Origin: Levilactobacillus fujinensis
Lineage (GTDB): Bacteria > Bacillota > Bacilli > Lactobacillales > Lactobacillaceae
Assembly (NCBI RefSeq): GCF_003946335.1
Contig: NZ_RHNX01000006.1
Coordinates: forward strand, 1 to 64,000
Direction of reading: 5' to 3'
DNA length: 64,000 nt
In this document: piece after piece, positions 28,509 through 37,370 of the stretch
Layout of the letters: each line of letters opens with the position of its first letter
How positions within the stretch are numbered: the stretch's first letter is position 1
Position numbers and translations under genes: made by a program
Notes under the pieces: generated by a model
What the model was told of the DNA's origin: nothing
The model's database searches: none
Seen by the model: only the letters and a program-made list of their open reading frames with translations

Positions 28509-28821
28509 TTAAGAAAGTCAAAATATTTACTTTACTCTTGCGACCGGGGGAATTGTCACCACTAAATTTGCGGTACTGGTCGCACGCCGGCTGCCAGGGA
28601 CTCCGCTTGCTGTGAGGGAATGCCAGTTGATATTGTCGACACGGCTAGCTGCGTCCCTGACCTCCTCCGGCTCTGAGTGTGCATGCCAATTCCAATCACT
28701 GAATCCCAAGGTGGTTGCTAAAGTTTAAACATAATTCAACAACGTCTCTAACGGCATGGATCTATGTTGCCTCAGTATCGTTGTGACAACAGCCATGATG
28801 GGCATTTTAGACCTTTCAATC
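28509..28821 (-). repeat. Dispersed MITE-like element, copy A
   Basis: About 310 bp, repeated in inverted orientation at 36262-36777. Exact shared words include TCCAATCACTGAATCCC (28691-28707, inverted match at 36489-36505) and GTCGACACGGCTAGCTGC (28635-28652, inverted match at 36544-36561). Its ends read GATTGAAAG and GACTTTCTTAA on the minus strand, an imperfect terminal inverted repeat. No transposase is encoded. A 60-codon open frame inside is not kept in the other copy, which has a TGA in the same frame, so it is not a gene. Confidence 0.7.
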
Positions 28822-28838
28822 TCCTGCTTATATCATAT

Positions 28839-28886
28839 GAAAGGCTCTGACGTTATCTGATTTTCAGACAATGTCAGAGCCTTTTT
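28839..28886. terminator. Hairpin terminator at the end of the thyA-dfrA operon
   Basis: AAAGGCTCTGAC pairs perfectly with GTCAGAGCCTTTTT; an inner TCTGA/TCAGA pair tightens the loop. The T run is on the plus-strand side, but the minus-strand dfrA transcript also ends here, so it is likely bidirectional. Confidence 0.75.
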
Positions 28887-28957
28887 GTAGTGAATAATTT
28901 GGTGTTAAAACGAGATGAATTAGTGGCAACCACTGTTCAGATCAGTTCACCTATCAG

Positions 28958-29455
28958 TTACTGTGCAACCCGTTGAAATTGTTCAAATGCATAGTCGTAA
29001 GGGTTCTTTTCGTTGCGCACACCTGGTTGCCAGTTGATGCGCTGGAATTTACTGTAATCGAGAGCAGGCATCCACGTGTCGCCGTCAAAACCGGCGTCAA
29101 TGGTCGTTCGGTAAAGGAAGTCTACGTCGTCTTGCAACCCCTCAAAGAGTTGAGCGCCCCCCACAACGAAGAGTTTCTCATTTGGCCGTTGGATAGCATA
29201 CTCTCGAACAGCGTCAAATGAGTTCAGCACCGTCACGCCTGCTGGAAAATTTGTTGCGGCCTGATGGGTCACAACCACGTTTTTTCGATTAGGCAGGGCA
29301 TGTGGAAACGACGCAAACGTTTTGGAGCCGGCGATGATGGTATTGCCAGTTGTGACGGTCTTGAAAAAATGCATATCCGCTGGTAAATGCCACGGAAGAT
29401 GGCCATTCAAACCAATCACGTGTCCCTGACTCTCGGCCCATAGAAAGATCAACAT
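28958..29455 (-). CDS. dfrA: Dihydrofolate reductase
   Basis: Regenerates tetrahydrofolate, needed after thymidylate synthesis. The 165-residue protein has IGLNGHLPWHLPADMHFFK (Trp and Asp of the folate site), IAGSKTFASF, and the NADPH-binding LFVVGGAQLFEGL. It follows thyA by about 12 bp, so the substrate produced by ThyA is handled by the next gene in the same message. The start is ATG; length is normal for the chromosomal enzyme. Confidence 0.97.
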   Translation of the reverse strand: MLIFLWAESQGHVIGLNGHLPWHLPADMHFFKTVTTGNTIIAGSKTFASFPHALPNRKNVVVTHQAATNFPAGVTVLNSFDAVREYAIQRPNEKLFVVGGAQLFEGLQDDVDFLYRTTIDAGFDGDTWMPALDYSKFQRINWQPGVRNEKNPYDYAFEQFQRVAQ

Positions 29456-29467
29456 CAGTGTTCCCTC

Positions 29468-30427
29468 CTAGACAGCCACAGGGGCCTTAATTGCTGGTTC
29501 TGGATCGTAACCCGTAACCTTGATATCGTGCATGTCATAGTCAAAAATGCTGGATTTATCTGGATTAAGCCAAAGCTGCGGTGCCTCATGAGGTGTCCGT
29601 GCCAGCTGTGTCTTAATTTGGTCAATGTGGTTCAGGTAAATGTGGGCATCACCTAGTGTATGGACAAAATCTCCGACTTCTAGGCCAACTTCCTTAGCAA
29701 TGAGCGACGTTAATAGCGCATAACTCGCAATGTTAAATGGTACGCCTAGGAAGATGTCAGCGCTCCGTTGGTAGAGCTGACAACTCAGCTTACCGTCATT
29801 GACGTAGAATTGAAATAACGTGTGGCAAGGCGGCAAGGCCATAGATGGAACATCAGCCGGATTCCAAGCAGAAACAATCATTCGTCGAGAGTCTGGATGG
29901 GTTTTCAGTGTATCGATCACGTTTTGGAGTTGATCAATGGTTTCACCATTGTGGCCTTGCCAAGCGCGCCATTGGCTGCCATAAACCAGGCCCAGATCAC
30001 CATAGTGGTCACCGAAAGCCTGATCATTAACGATTCGATTGCAAAAGGCTTTCTTTTCGGCCTGATAAGCGACGTTAAATTCGGCATCGACCAAGGATCG
30101 GCGACCAAAATCGGTCATGTCTGGCCCATGATAGTCGGGACTGTCAATATATCGTTGGAAAGCCCATTCGTCCCAAATGTGATTGTGATGTTGGAGCAGA
30201 AAACGAATATTCGTGTCACCACGCAAGAACCACAATAGTTCGGATTTGATAAGTCCAAATGGTACTTTTTTCGTTGTCAGCAAGGGAAAACCCTCTTGTA
30301 GGTTGAATCGCATTTGATACCCAAATAAACTAATCGTTCCAGTCCCAGTACGGTCCGTTTTTTGATGTCCCGTTGTCAGAACGGTTTTTGCTAAATCAAG
30401 GTAAGCATCTTCTAACACACCCGTCAT
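29468..30427 (-). CDS. thyA: Thymidylate synthase
   Basis: Methylates dUMP to dTMP using methylene-tetrahydrofolate, giving dihydrofolate. The 319-residue protein has the catalytic Cys in [14 protein letters not shown], the nucleotide-binding [10 protein letters not shown] and the long Lactobacillus-type insert seen in [30 protein letters not shown] lies near the C-terminus. It sits between the ABC-F gene (3-bp gap) and dfrA. Confidence 0.98.
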   Translation of the reverse strand: MTGVLEDAYLDLAKTVLTTGHQKTDRTGTGTISLFGYQMRFNLQEGFPLLTTKKVPFGLIKSELLWFLRGDTNIRFLLQHHNHIWDEWAFQRYIDSPDYHGPDMTDFGRRSLVDAEFNVAYQAEKKAFCNRIVNDQAFGDHYGDLGLVYGSQWRAWQGHNGETIDQLQNVIDTLKTHPDSRRMIVSAWNPADVPSMALPPCHTLFQFYVNDGKLSCQLYQRSADIFLGVPFNIASYALLTSLIAKEVGLEVGDFVHTLGDAHIYLNHIDQIKTQLARTPHEAPQLWLNPDKSSIFDYDMHDIKVTGYDPEPAIKAPVAV

Positions 30428-30430
30428 CTC

Positions 30431-32323
30431 CTATTCGGCGTATTCGCTCAGGTATTCCCACCGGGCCATTTTATCATCTAATTGATGGTCAAGGTCATCT
30501 AGTTTGGCTTGTAAGTCAGCTAACTTATCATAATTGTCACCATTGGCATTCATGTCCGTTTGGACTTGGGATTTTTGATCTTCAAGGTCGTCGATGACAC
30601 CTTCAATACCGTCCCATTCCTTTTGTTCAGCATAAGTCAGCTTAACCTTTTTCTTAGGTGTGGCGGCGGCTGGCTGCACCGGTTTTTCTGTCGCCTTAGG
30701 CTTACTCTTTGCCGCGTGGGCCTGCTGCTGTGCCATATCGAGGTATGTGCTAAATTGTCCGGAATAGCGCTCAATGTTGCCGTTCCCCGTAAAGATAAGA
30801 AGCCGGTCAGCCACTTTATCCAGAAAGTATCGATCATGGGATACCGTTATGACGGTACCCGCAAATTGACTAATATAATCTTCCAAGACGGTCAGCGTTC
30901 CAATATCCAAATCGTTAGTCGGTTCGTCAAGCAATAAAACATTGGGTTGTTCCATCAGTAGTTTCAATAGATACAAGCGTCGTTTTTCACCACCGGAGAG
31001 CTTACGAATCAAGGTACCATGCATGAATCGTGGGAATAAAAATTGTTCTAGCAATTCAGCCACGCTGACGGAATCTCCTTGGTTGTTAGTCACATTTTGA
31101 CCTACTTCGGAAAGGTAGCTGATCATCCGTTTGTCTTCTGGAATGGGTTCGATTTGTTGCGTATAATACGCTATCTTAACCGTTTCCCCAATCGTGACGA
31201 TTCCGGAATCCAACGGTAACCGTTGGGCAATAACATTTAGTAGGCTCGATTTACCAGCGCCGTTTTCGCCACTGATCCCAATGCGTTCGTTCCCTTGAAT
31301 CAGGTCGCTGAAATGGTCCAGGATCACGTGATCGCCCAATTTAAGGCTTGCGTCCTTTAGCTCGATAACCTTTTTACCTAGACGCTGTTGGCCCAGTGAA
31401 ATCGACACATTGTTTTGGACTTGACGGGTACCTACATTACTGGCAATGTCGTTGAACCGGTTGATCCGAGCCTGTTGCTTGGTCGATCGGGCTTTGGCCC
31501 CTGCCTTCATCCAAGCTAATTCCTTTTTATAAAGCTGCTGTTGCTTTTGGTCGGCTTCGGCCTCTTGGGTGACGCGTTCGGCCTTCTCTTGAACATAGGC
31601 TTGATAATTACCCGGATATTGATAAAGCTTGCCAAAGTCCAATTCCCAAATTTGATTGGCAATTTGGTCCAAGAAGTACCGGTCATGGGTCACAATCAGT
31701 AATGCCCCTTTATAAGAGCTTAGATACTGTTGAAGCCAGGCAATGGAGTCAAAGTCCAAGTGGTTGGTCGGTTCGTCTAACAGTAGCAGATCTGGCGATT
31801 GAATCAGGACTTGTGCTAGGCCGACCCGCTTGATTTGTCCCCCGGACATGGTCTTGATGGACTGTGACAGATCAGTAATCTTCAGCTGTGTCAAAATTGT
31901 TTTAACGTCACTCTCGGCGGTCCAGGCATCCTCTTCGTTCATCTGCGCTTCGGCGTCCAGATATCGTTGCTGAGCCTTGGCGTCTTCTGGGTGCTTCCCA
32001 TAGATTTCCAGGGCGGCCTCGTAACGGCGAATCGTCACGAAGACCTTTTGATCGCCTGAAAAGACGGCATCCATAACGGTCAGATTTTCATCCAGTTCGG
32101 GTTTTTGCGTCAAGTAACCGATGGTGTAGTCTTTAGGGGTGTTGATCTCTCCAGACTGTTCGGTACTGATGCCAGCTAGGGTGTTGAGTAGTGATGTTTT
32201 CCCGCTCCCATTGACCCCAATTAGCCCAATACGGTCGTGTTCATTGATAATAAAATTCAGATTATCAAATAGTGTTTTTTCACCGTAAGTTCGGTGTAAA
32301 TTTTCTGCGCGTAAGGTTTGCAT
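30431..32323 (-). CDS. ABC-F ATPase, Uup/YfmR type
   Basis: A soluble 630-residue protein with two ATPase domains and no membrane part: Walker A GVNGSGKTSLL and GENGAGKSSLL, signatures MSGGQ and LSGGE, Walker B LLLDEPTNHLDF and LLLDEPTNDLDI. The linker is charged (KAERVTQEAEADQKQQQ), and the C-terminal coiled coil (YAEQKEWDGIEGVIDDLEDQ) is that of Uup/YfmR proteins. Such factors act on stalled or special ribosomes. Antibiotic-resistance function is possible for some ABC-F proteins, but the long C-terminal coil favours the housekeeping class. Coupled to cca upstream and thyA downstream. Confidence 0.93.
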   Translation of the reverse strand: MQTLRAENLHRTYGEKTLFDNLNFIINEHDRIGLIGVNGSGKTSLLNTLAGISTEQSGEINTPKDYTIGYLTQKPELDENLTVMDAVFSGDQKVFVTIRRYEAALEIYGKHPEDAKAQQRYLDAEAQMNEEDAWTAESDVKTILTQLKITDLSQSIKTMSGGQIKRVGLAQVLIQSPDLLLLDEPTNHLDFDSIAWLQQYLSSYKGALLIVTHDRYFLDQIANQIWELDFGKLYQYPGNYQAYVQEKAERVTQEAEADQKQQQLYKKELAWMKAGAKARSTKQQARINRFNDIASNVGTRQVQNNVSISLGQQRLGKKVIELKDASLKLGDHVILDHFSDLIQGNERIGISGENGAGKSSLLNVIAQRLPLDSGIVTIGETVKIAYYTQQIEPIPEDKRMISYLSEVGQNVTNNQGDSVSVAELLEQFLFPRFMHGTLIRKLSGGEKRRLYLLKLLMEQPNVLLLDEPTNDLDIGTLTVLEDYISQFAGTVITVSHDRYFLDKVADRLLIFTGNGNIERYSGQFSTYLDMAQQQAHAAKSKPKATEKPVQPAAATPKKKVKLTYAEQKEWDGIEGVIDDLEDQKSQVQTDMNANGDNYDKLADLQAKLDDLDHQLDDKMARWEYLSEYAE

Positions 32324-32352
32324 AATGTCTCACTCTCTTATTTCAAATTCGA

Positions 32353-33546
32353 TTAGACCGTTGCGTAGGCGACTAATGCTGCTTGTTCATTTGGCAGTTG
32401 TCCCGTAACGACCTGGTATTCTAAATCACCCAGTAAAGCCCCAAGTTGTGGTCCGGGCTGAACGCCTGCTCGCATTAGGTCTTTACCCGTAACTGCGAGT
32501 TCCTTCTTCTGCTGGATGGGTAACTCGTAAAGCTGCTGTGTCAACTCGGCAGCACGGTCAGGGGCGCCTAAGGTAAAGGCGACTTCATTGGCCACGGGAG
32601 TCAAATCAGCGCCGCATTGATACAGTTGCCAAGTATTAGGCGTAGTGGTCAGTAACGTTTGTGCCAACCGACTAGCGGTCTGAACGGCTGTAATCATTTG
32701 ATTAGCCGCCTTCCAGTGCTTAAGAAATGGCGTGATTCCTGCGTAATCTAGACCAAATTTTGTCGTCAGAAGTGTCCAGGTTGCCGTATCATTGGAAGTC
32801 CCTTGACGTAACTGCATGCTCAAGGCTTGTAGGTCGTCTTCATGGGCCGCAAAATCGGGACAGTATTGCCACAAGCCTGTTCGCATAAAGACCGTTAGCC
32901 CGCGTTGTGGGGCTTTACCGGTGAATAGCTTTTGTAACTCCACCTGCGTCCGTTCTACGGCAATTTTAGCTAACAATTGGGCATGATCAGCAATGGCCGT
33001 TTCAGTTTCGGGAATAATGTCAAAGTCGAGTTGACTGGCGAAACGCACGGCCCGCATCATCCGTAATGCATCTTCGTGAAACCGCTCCTGAGGATCACCC
33101 ACGGCCCGAATATGATGGTTCTGAAGATCAGTTAAGCCATCAAAGAGGTCAATGATCTCGCCGTCTTCACGCATTGCCAACGCATTAATCGTGAAATCGC
33201 GGCGCTTTAAATCTTCTTGTAAGGAACGAACGAAGGTGACCTGGTCGGGACGCCGAAAATCGGTATAGGTCGATTCGGAACGAAAAGTCGTGGTTTCATA
33301 GCCAGTTCCATGATCGAGAATCATGACGGTACCGTGATCAATACCCGTATCGACCGTCCGCTTGAACAGGCCTTTAATTTCGTTGGGATAAGCACTGGTC
33401 GCAATATCAACGTCATGGATGGTCTTCCCTAAGATGGTATCGCGGACACTGCCACCCACAAAGTAGGCCTCGTATCCAGCCGCTTCGATGGTCTGAAGTA
33501 CCGGTCGTGCAGCCTCAAATTCATTTGGTAAGTGTTCTAACTTCAT
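32353..33546 (-). CDS. cca: CCA-adding tRNA nucleotidyltransferase
   Basis: Adds or repairs the 3' CCA end of tRNA. The 397-residue protein has the class II signature YFVGGSVRDTILGKTIHDVD (the two Asp bind Mg2+), the RRDFTINALAM motif for nucleotide selection and the later ERFHEDALRMMRAVRFAS. The C-terminal body and tail domains are helical. GAAGGATA precedes the ATG; the next gene, the ABC-F ATPase, begins about 30 bp downstream. It is divergent from the YitT-type gene. Confidence 0.96.
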   Translation of the reverse strand: MKLEHLPNEFEAARPVLQTIEAAGYEAYFVGGSVRDTILGKTIHDVDIATSAYPNEIKGLFKRTVDTGIDHGTVMILDHGTGYETTTFRSESTYTDFRRPDQVTFVRSLQEDLKRRDFTINALAMREDGEIIDLFDGLTDLQNHHIRAVGDPQERFHEDALRMMRAVRFASQLDFDIIPETETAIADHAQLLAKIAVERTQVELQKLFTGKAPQRGLTVFMRTGLWQYCPDFAAHEDDLQALSMQLRQGTSNDTATWTLLTTKFGLDYAGITPFLKHWKAANQMITAVQTASRLAQTLLTTTPNTWQLYQCGADLTPVANEVAFTLGAPDRAAELTQQLYELPIQQKKELAVTGKDLMRAGVQPGPQLGALLGDLEYQVVTGQLPNEQAALVAYATV

Positions 33547-33748
33547 TATCCTTCACCCTTCTGCCAGCTAAATTCTGTCAGTGCTCGAGTCACGCTCAAC
33601 TAATGAGTGGACACAAGGTTCTATATGCCAGTCTAACAGATTCCCCACAAGAATTGAATTCAAACCACGATTCGCTAATCAGTTTCTCAGCAGTTTCTAC
33701 ATTGGCTGTGCTATCATAAAATGAGTATTTTTGTTGGGAGAGATGCAG

Positions 33749-34639
33749 ATGACACAAAAGGATGAGTCAATTCATGTGCTAGATTTAGTTATGATTGGAA
33801 TTGGATGCGCCATGTTTGCTTTTGGACTGGTTTTTTTTAACATTGCCAATCATTTAGCGGATGGCGGTATTTCAGGGGTAACGTTGATTCTACGGGCTTT
33901 ATTTGGTATTGACCCCGCCTATTCAACGATTTTGATCAACGTTCCCCTAATTCTAATTGGGTGGCGTTTTCTGGGTCGGCAATCGTTGATCTATACGATT
34001 TATGGGACGATTATGCTATCCCTATTCCTATGGATCTGGCAACGAGTGCCCATCGTTATTCAGCTGCATCGCGACCTTTTGCTTTCTGCGTTGGGCGCCG
34101 GGGTTATCGGTGGATTCGGCTCTGGATTACTCTACCGGTATGGTGGCACAACCGGTGGGACGGATATTATCGCCCGAATTTTTGAACGCTTCCGTGGCGT
34201 ACCAATGGGTCGAACACTCCTCTATTTGGACGTGGTCGTTCTTCTATTCTCACTGGTCTACATTGATATTCAACACATGGCCTATACGCTGATCTACTCC
34301 TACATCTTCGCCCGAATTGTCAACTTTACGCAGGAAGGTGCCTACGCTGCACGGGGAATCATTGTTGTGTCGGATCACCATCAAGAAATTACGGACAGTA
34401 TCATGGACGAATTAGGCCGTGGTGTGAGCCTGATCGACGGTGAAGGCGGCTACTCTCATCAGCAGCGTAAAATGATCTATGTGGTTGTAGCACCAAGTGA
34501 ACTTCACCGTTTACGGCAGATTATTCAACGCAATGATCCACGTGCATTTGTCTCGGTGATCAATGTAAATGAAGCACTTGGTGAAGGATTTACGTTTGCT
34601 GTTCCTAAAAAAGGATGGCGGGGAAAGTTTAAGCGTTAG
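33749..34639 (+). CDS. YitT family membrane protein (DUF161 + DUF2179)
   Basis: A membrane protein with about five helices in residues 10-190 (VMIGIGCAMFAFGLVFFN; LINVPLILIGW; ALGAGVIGGFGSGLLY; VVVLLFSLVYI) and a soluble C-terminal DUF2179 domain (GVSLIDGEGGYSHQQRKMIYVV, then RQIIQRNDPRAFVSVI). Function is unknown, with a possible link to transport or nucleotide sensing. Earlier TTG and ATG codons exist; the ATG at 33749, eight bases after GGGAG, has the best spacing (296 residues). Confidence 0.88.
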   Translation: MTQKDESIHVLDLVMIGIGCAMFAFGLVFFNIANHLADGGISGVTLILRALFGIDPAYSTILINVPLILIGWRFLGRQSLIYTIYGTIMLSLFLWIWQRVPIVIQLHRDLLLSALGAGVIGGFGSGLLYRYGGTTGGTDIIARIFERFRGVPMGRTLLYLDVVVLLFSLVYIDIQHMAYTLIYSYIFARIVNFTQEGAYAARGIIVVSDHHQEITDSIMDELGRGVSLIDGEGGYSHQQRKMIYVVVAPSELHRLRQIIQRNDPRAFVSVINVNEALGEGFTFAVPKKGWRGKFKR

Positions 34640-34650
34640 TGACTGGGTTT

Positions 34651-34680
34651 GCAACCGCGGGGTTGGCGGTTGCTTTTTTT
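34651..34680 (+). terminator. Intrinsic terminator of the YitT-like gene
   Basis: GCAACCGC pairs with GCGGTTGC, followed by seven T's, 12 bp past the stop codon. Confidence 0.9.
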
Positions 34681-34760
34681 GGTAGGCATAAGTTAAAGTA
34701 ATTTTTGTGTTGAAACTATATAAAAAGAGCCACTCCATAGAGAGTCGCTCCTGCCCTTTA

Positions 34761-36020
34761 TTAGTCCTGGTACCCTTCCAACATTAAAGCCATTTCTGCA
34801 TCGTCAGGAACTACTTGTAAATAGGCCTGTAATAATTTTACGACGGTCTCACTCGCTCCTTCTTCACGGTAAAAGTAAATGGCTGGCTTCAAAAAGTCCG
34901 CCTGATCCATAAAGAATGGCTGAGCAGCGTCGTAATACTTGCGTGCTAAATCGTACGCTTCCTGATGCTCAGCGGTCACTGCCAGATTCCAGTAGAGTTG
35001 TGGATCTGCGTCCTCAGCCTTCACGTATGGCTTCACTAAGTCCTCGTTTTCGTCCCAACGCTCCTGCTTGACGTATAAGTTACTGAGCTGAATAACGGCC
35101 CCTAGATCGTCGCTGTCGAGCTCATGTCCCTTCTTCAGGTACTTCTCTGCTAAATCCTCATCATCGAGCTTAGTGGCCACGTGAGCTGCCTGTAACCAAA
35201 GCTTCTCATTGTACTGATCGACGCCTAATCCTTCTTGTAAGGTCGTCAGAGCCTCGGCTAACCGATTTTCTTCTTCTAAAGCCTGACCCAGATAAGGATA
35301 AAGGGATGTATAATGGGCATCGCTGTCCTTCAATTCGCCAAATAAGCGAATAGCCGTCGGCCGATCCTTCAGCTGAAGGTAGGTAAAAGCCGTTTCAAAC
35401 TTCACATCCGGAGTCATGTCACCAGTATGAATCTGTTTCAGATAACCGATGGCCTGTTCGAAGCGACCCGCGTTAGCATAAGCGACACCCAGGCGTTCGA
35501 CCAAGTTGACCCGTGAGAGTTCTGTAGTACCGGCCGTAATCAGCTCTAAATACAACGGAATAGCCTTTCTAAACTCACGCATGGTGAAGTAGAGCTCAGC
35601 CAAGGCAAACGTGATGACCGACTCGTCAGGGGCCAATTTCTTGGCCGTCAGCAATTTCTGTTCACTGACTTCAAAGAGCTCCTGTGTTTGATAGAGATCC
35701 GCCGCTACCATCAGTGCCTGGACATATGCCGACGAATCAGGACTGACCTCATTCAGATATTCCAGTGCTTCATCATTTTTATCTTCGTCAATGGCAATAT
35801 CAGCTAAATTCGTTCTTAATTCATCTTCAGTTGGATACTTCTTCAGTAATTTTTCATAAATTCGCCGGGATTGATTCAAAAAACCTAATGAGTACAGTTC
35901 TTCGGCCAAACTAAACAAAGTATCATCGTCGTCGTGCCGTAAAGACAAGGCGTACTGCTTCTTAAATTCTTCAAGTTGGCCTTTCTCTAATAGGTCCAAT
36001 GCCGTTTCTGCGTAACTCAT
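34761..36020 (-). CDS. Tetratricopeptide-repeat protein (YpiA-like)
   Basis: A 419-residue soluble protein made almost entirely of TPR-type helical pairs (for example FALAELYFTMREFRKAIPLYLEL and GRFEQAIGYLKQI, EENRLAEALTTLQEGL). TPR arrays serve as protein-binding scaffolds. The position upstream of hup and near cca matches YpiA of Bacillus, whose role is unclear. A GGAGGCGGG site before ATG at 36020 selects this start; an upstream in-frame codon would add 11 residues. Confidence 0.88.
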   Translation of the reverse strand: MSYAETALDLLEKGQLEEFKKQYALSLRHDDDDTLFSLAEELYSLGFLNQSRRIYEKLLKKYPTEDELRTNLADIAIDEDKNDEALEYLNEVSPDSSAYVQALMVAADLYQTQELFEVSEQKLLTAKKLAPDESVITFALAELYFTMREFRKAIPLYLELITAGTTELSRVNLVERLGVAYANAGRFEQAIGYLKQIHTGDMTPDVKFETAFTYLQLKDRPTAIRLFGELKDSDAHYTSLYPYLGQALEEENRLAEALTTLQEGLGVDQYNEKLWLQAAHVATKLDDEDLAEKYLKKGHELDSDDLGAVIQLSNLYVKQERWDENEDLVKPYVKAEDADPQLYWNLAVTAEHQEAYDLARKYYDAAQPFFMDQADFLKPAIYFYREEGASETVVKLLQAYLQVVPDDAEMALMLEGYQD

Positions 36021-36247
36021 AACCCGCCTCCAATTATAATTTTCCGAGTACAACTGGCCACTACATGCTACTTACGGTCAATTTTTAATTACGACTTATT
36101 GCGCAACCATTCCAGTTTACAAGATTTTTAGTCTAAATACTGCTATTTTGACTTATTTTTAACTACTCATCATGAATTGTCCCACTTGAATTCAAAGACG
36201 GGTAGTGTGAACCGGTGGCACGACAGCCGTCGTGGGGACATGTCTTT
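36021..36247. other. Intergenic stretch upstream of the TPR gene
   Basis: About 225 bp leading into the repeat element; with the element and the hup terminator it makes more than 800 bp without a gene. GTGGCACGAC and TCTTTAGACATCAGC near its right end resemble GGCACGACTCTTTGACATCAGC on the minus strand at 28400-28430, so it probably belongs to the same worn repeat family. Confidence 0.45.
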
Positions 36248-36261
36248 AGACATCAGCTAAG
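36248..36261 (+). repeat. Left direct repeat flanking element B
   Basis: AGACATCAGCTAAG, matched 13 of 14 by AGACATCAGTTAAG at 36781-36794 just beyond the other end of the element. It could be a target-site duplication or part of the element ends. Confidence 0.5.
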
Positions 36262-36777
36262 GGTTGAAAGATCTGAAATGCCAATCATGACTGTTGTTGC
36301 AACGATACGGGACTAAAATTAGGCAACGTTGTCCAACCATCGCCTTACCGGCCGGCAGATATGGGCTGGATCGGTGCGCGCCTGAGCCCATATCTGCCGA
36401 CCTCTCGGCCGACGTAGTTGGTCTGAGGCAACATGGATCATGCCGCTAGGACCACTGCTGAATTATGCTTAGACTTTACCAGCCACTTGGGATTCAGTGA
36501 TTGGACTTGACGCGCACAATCAAAACCGGAGGAGGCCAGGGATGCAGCTAGCCGTGTCGACGATGTTAGTCGGCGTCTTTCCGGCTTACATCGTGGGACG
36601 ACCTGGGAGACGACCGAACTTGGCGGCTTTCAGGCGAGCCGGAAGCCCGTCCTTTGGCTGGAAGCGTTCCCCACAGCCGGCGGAATCCCTGGCAGCCGGA
36701 GTGCGACCAGTACCACTAATTTAGCGGTGACAATTCCTACGGTTGCAAGAGTAGAATAAGCATTTTGACTTTCAACC
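36262..36777 (+). repeat. Dispersed MITE-like element, copy B, with internal insertions
   Basis: About 516 bp bounded by the perfect 9-bp inverted pair GGTTGAAAG (36262-36270) and CTTTCAACC (36769-36777). Two blocks match copy A at 28509-28821 in inverted orientation, interrupted here by two insertions: about 36320-36423, containing a 15-bp hairpin, and about 36577-36664. A 75-codon open frame within it overlaps the repeat and is not conserved, so no gene is called. Confidence 0.7.
36353..36399. repeat. Perfect 15-bp hairpin in the insert of element B
   Basis: CGGCAGATATGGGCT pairs fully with AGCCCATATCTGCCG across a 17-nt loop. The insert around it is bordered by GGCAAC on both sides (36322-36327 and 36427-36432); copy A has a single GGCAAC here. 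No T run follows, so it is not an ordinary terminator. Confidence 0.75.
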
Positions 36778-36780
36778 TTC

Positions 36781-36794
36781 AGACATCAGTTAAG
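36781..36794 (+). repeat. Right direct repeat flanking element B
   Basis: AGACATCAGTTAAG, partner of 36248-36261. Confidence 0.5.
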
Positions 36795-36801
36795 AAGGTA
36801 A

Positions 36802-36840
36802 CAAAAAGCCAGCCCGGCATTATACCGTACTGGCTCTTTT
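36802..36840 (-). terminator. Intrinsic terminator of hup
   Basis: Minus strand AGCCAGTACGGT pairs imperfectly with GCCGGGCTGGCT and ends in TTTTTG, about 17 bp after the hup stop. Confidence 0.75.
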
Positions 36841-36856
36841 CGCGTTAAATAATTGC

Positions 36857-37132
36857 TTATTTAACAGCATCCTTTAAAGCTTTACCTGGCTTGAATGCAG
36901 GTACTTTGCTTGCAGGAATTTGGATTTCTTGTCCAGTTTGTGGGTTACGGCCCTTACGAGCTGCACGTTCACGTACTTCAAAGTTACCAAAGCCGATCAG
37001 TTGAACCTTTTCGCCTTTAGCTAACGTTGCTTGGACAGAATCGAAGACTGCATCAACTGCAGCCGTTGCGTCCTTTTTAGTTAAACCAGTTGCAGTTGCA
37101 ACGTCGCTAACCAATTGTGCTTTGTTTGCCAT
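36857..37132 (-). CDS. hup: DNA-binding protein HU
   Basis: A 91-residue histone-like protein that bends and compacts DNA. It carries the complete HU pattern: [46 protein letters not shown] (the DNA-binding arm) and [18 protein letters not shown] four codons earlier lies within the AGGAGGTG ribosome site, so ATG at 37132 is the start. It follows der with its own promoter. Confidence 0.98.
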   Translation of the reverse strand: MANKAQLVSDVATATGLTKKDATAAVDAVFDSVQATLAKGEKVQLIGFGNFEVRERAARKGRNPQTGQEIQIPASKVPAFKPGKALKDAVK

Positions 37133-37243
37133 GTTTGAATTCACCTCCTGAACAGAAGATTAGATGAATGCCATCTAGTGATCATTTTTGAGTGGTCCAA
37201 AAATGATGAAACAAATACGGTCAACCGCATCATTTCTTTATCA

Positions 37244-37272
37244 AAGATAGCACAGGAAGCCTTATATGACAA
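37244..37272 (-). promoter_or_regulatory. Predicted promoter of hup
   Basis: Minus strand TTGTCA and TATCTT with a 17-bp spacer, giving a leader of about 100 nt before the hup start. It lies downstream of der, allowing separate high expression of HU. Confidence 0.5.
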
Positions 37273-37370
37273 GGGATAACGGTACTTTTTAGCAATTATC
37301 CTGAAAGAATCGTCAATTTTAGCGAAAAAACACCTAAAATCGGTCTCAAAGCTGGTCTCACGCACCTAAA

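Noticed and set aside
28527-28709. 60-codon frame on the minus strand inside repeat copy A
   Set aside because: Copy B has a stop codon in the matching frame, so the frame is not conserved; treated as part of the non-coding repeat.
36497-36724. 75-codon frame on the plus strand inside repeat copy B
   Set aside because: It crosses the repeat and one of its insertions, is not conserved in copy A and has no family resemblance.
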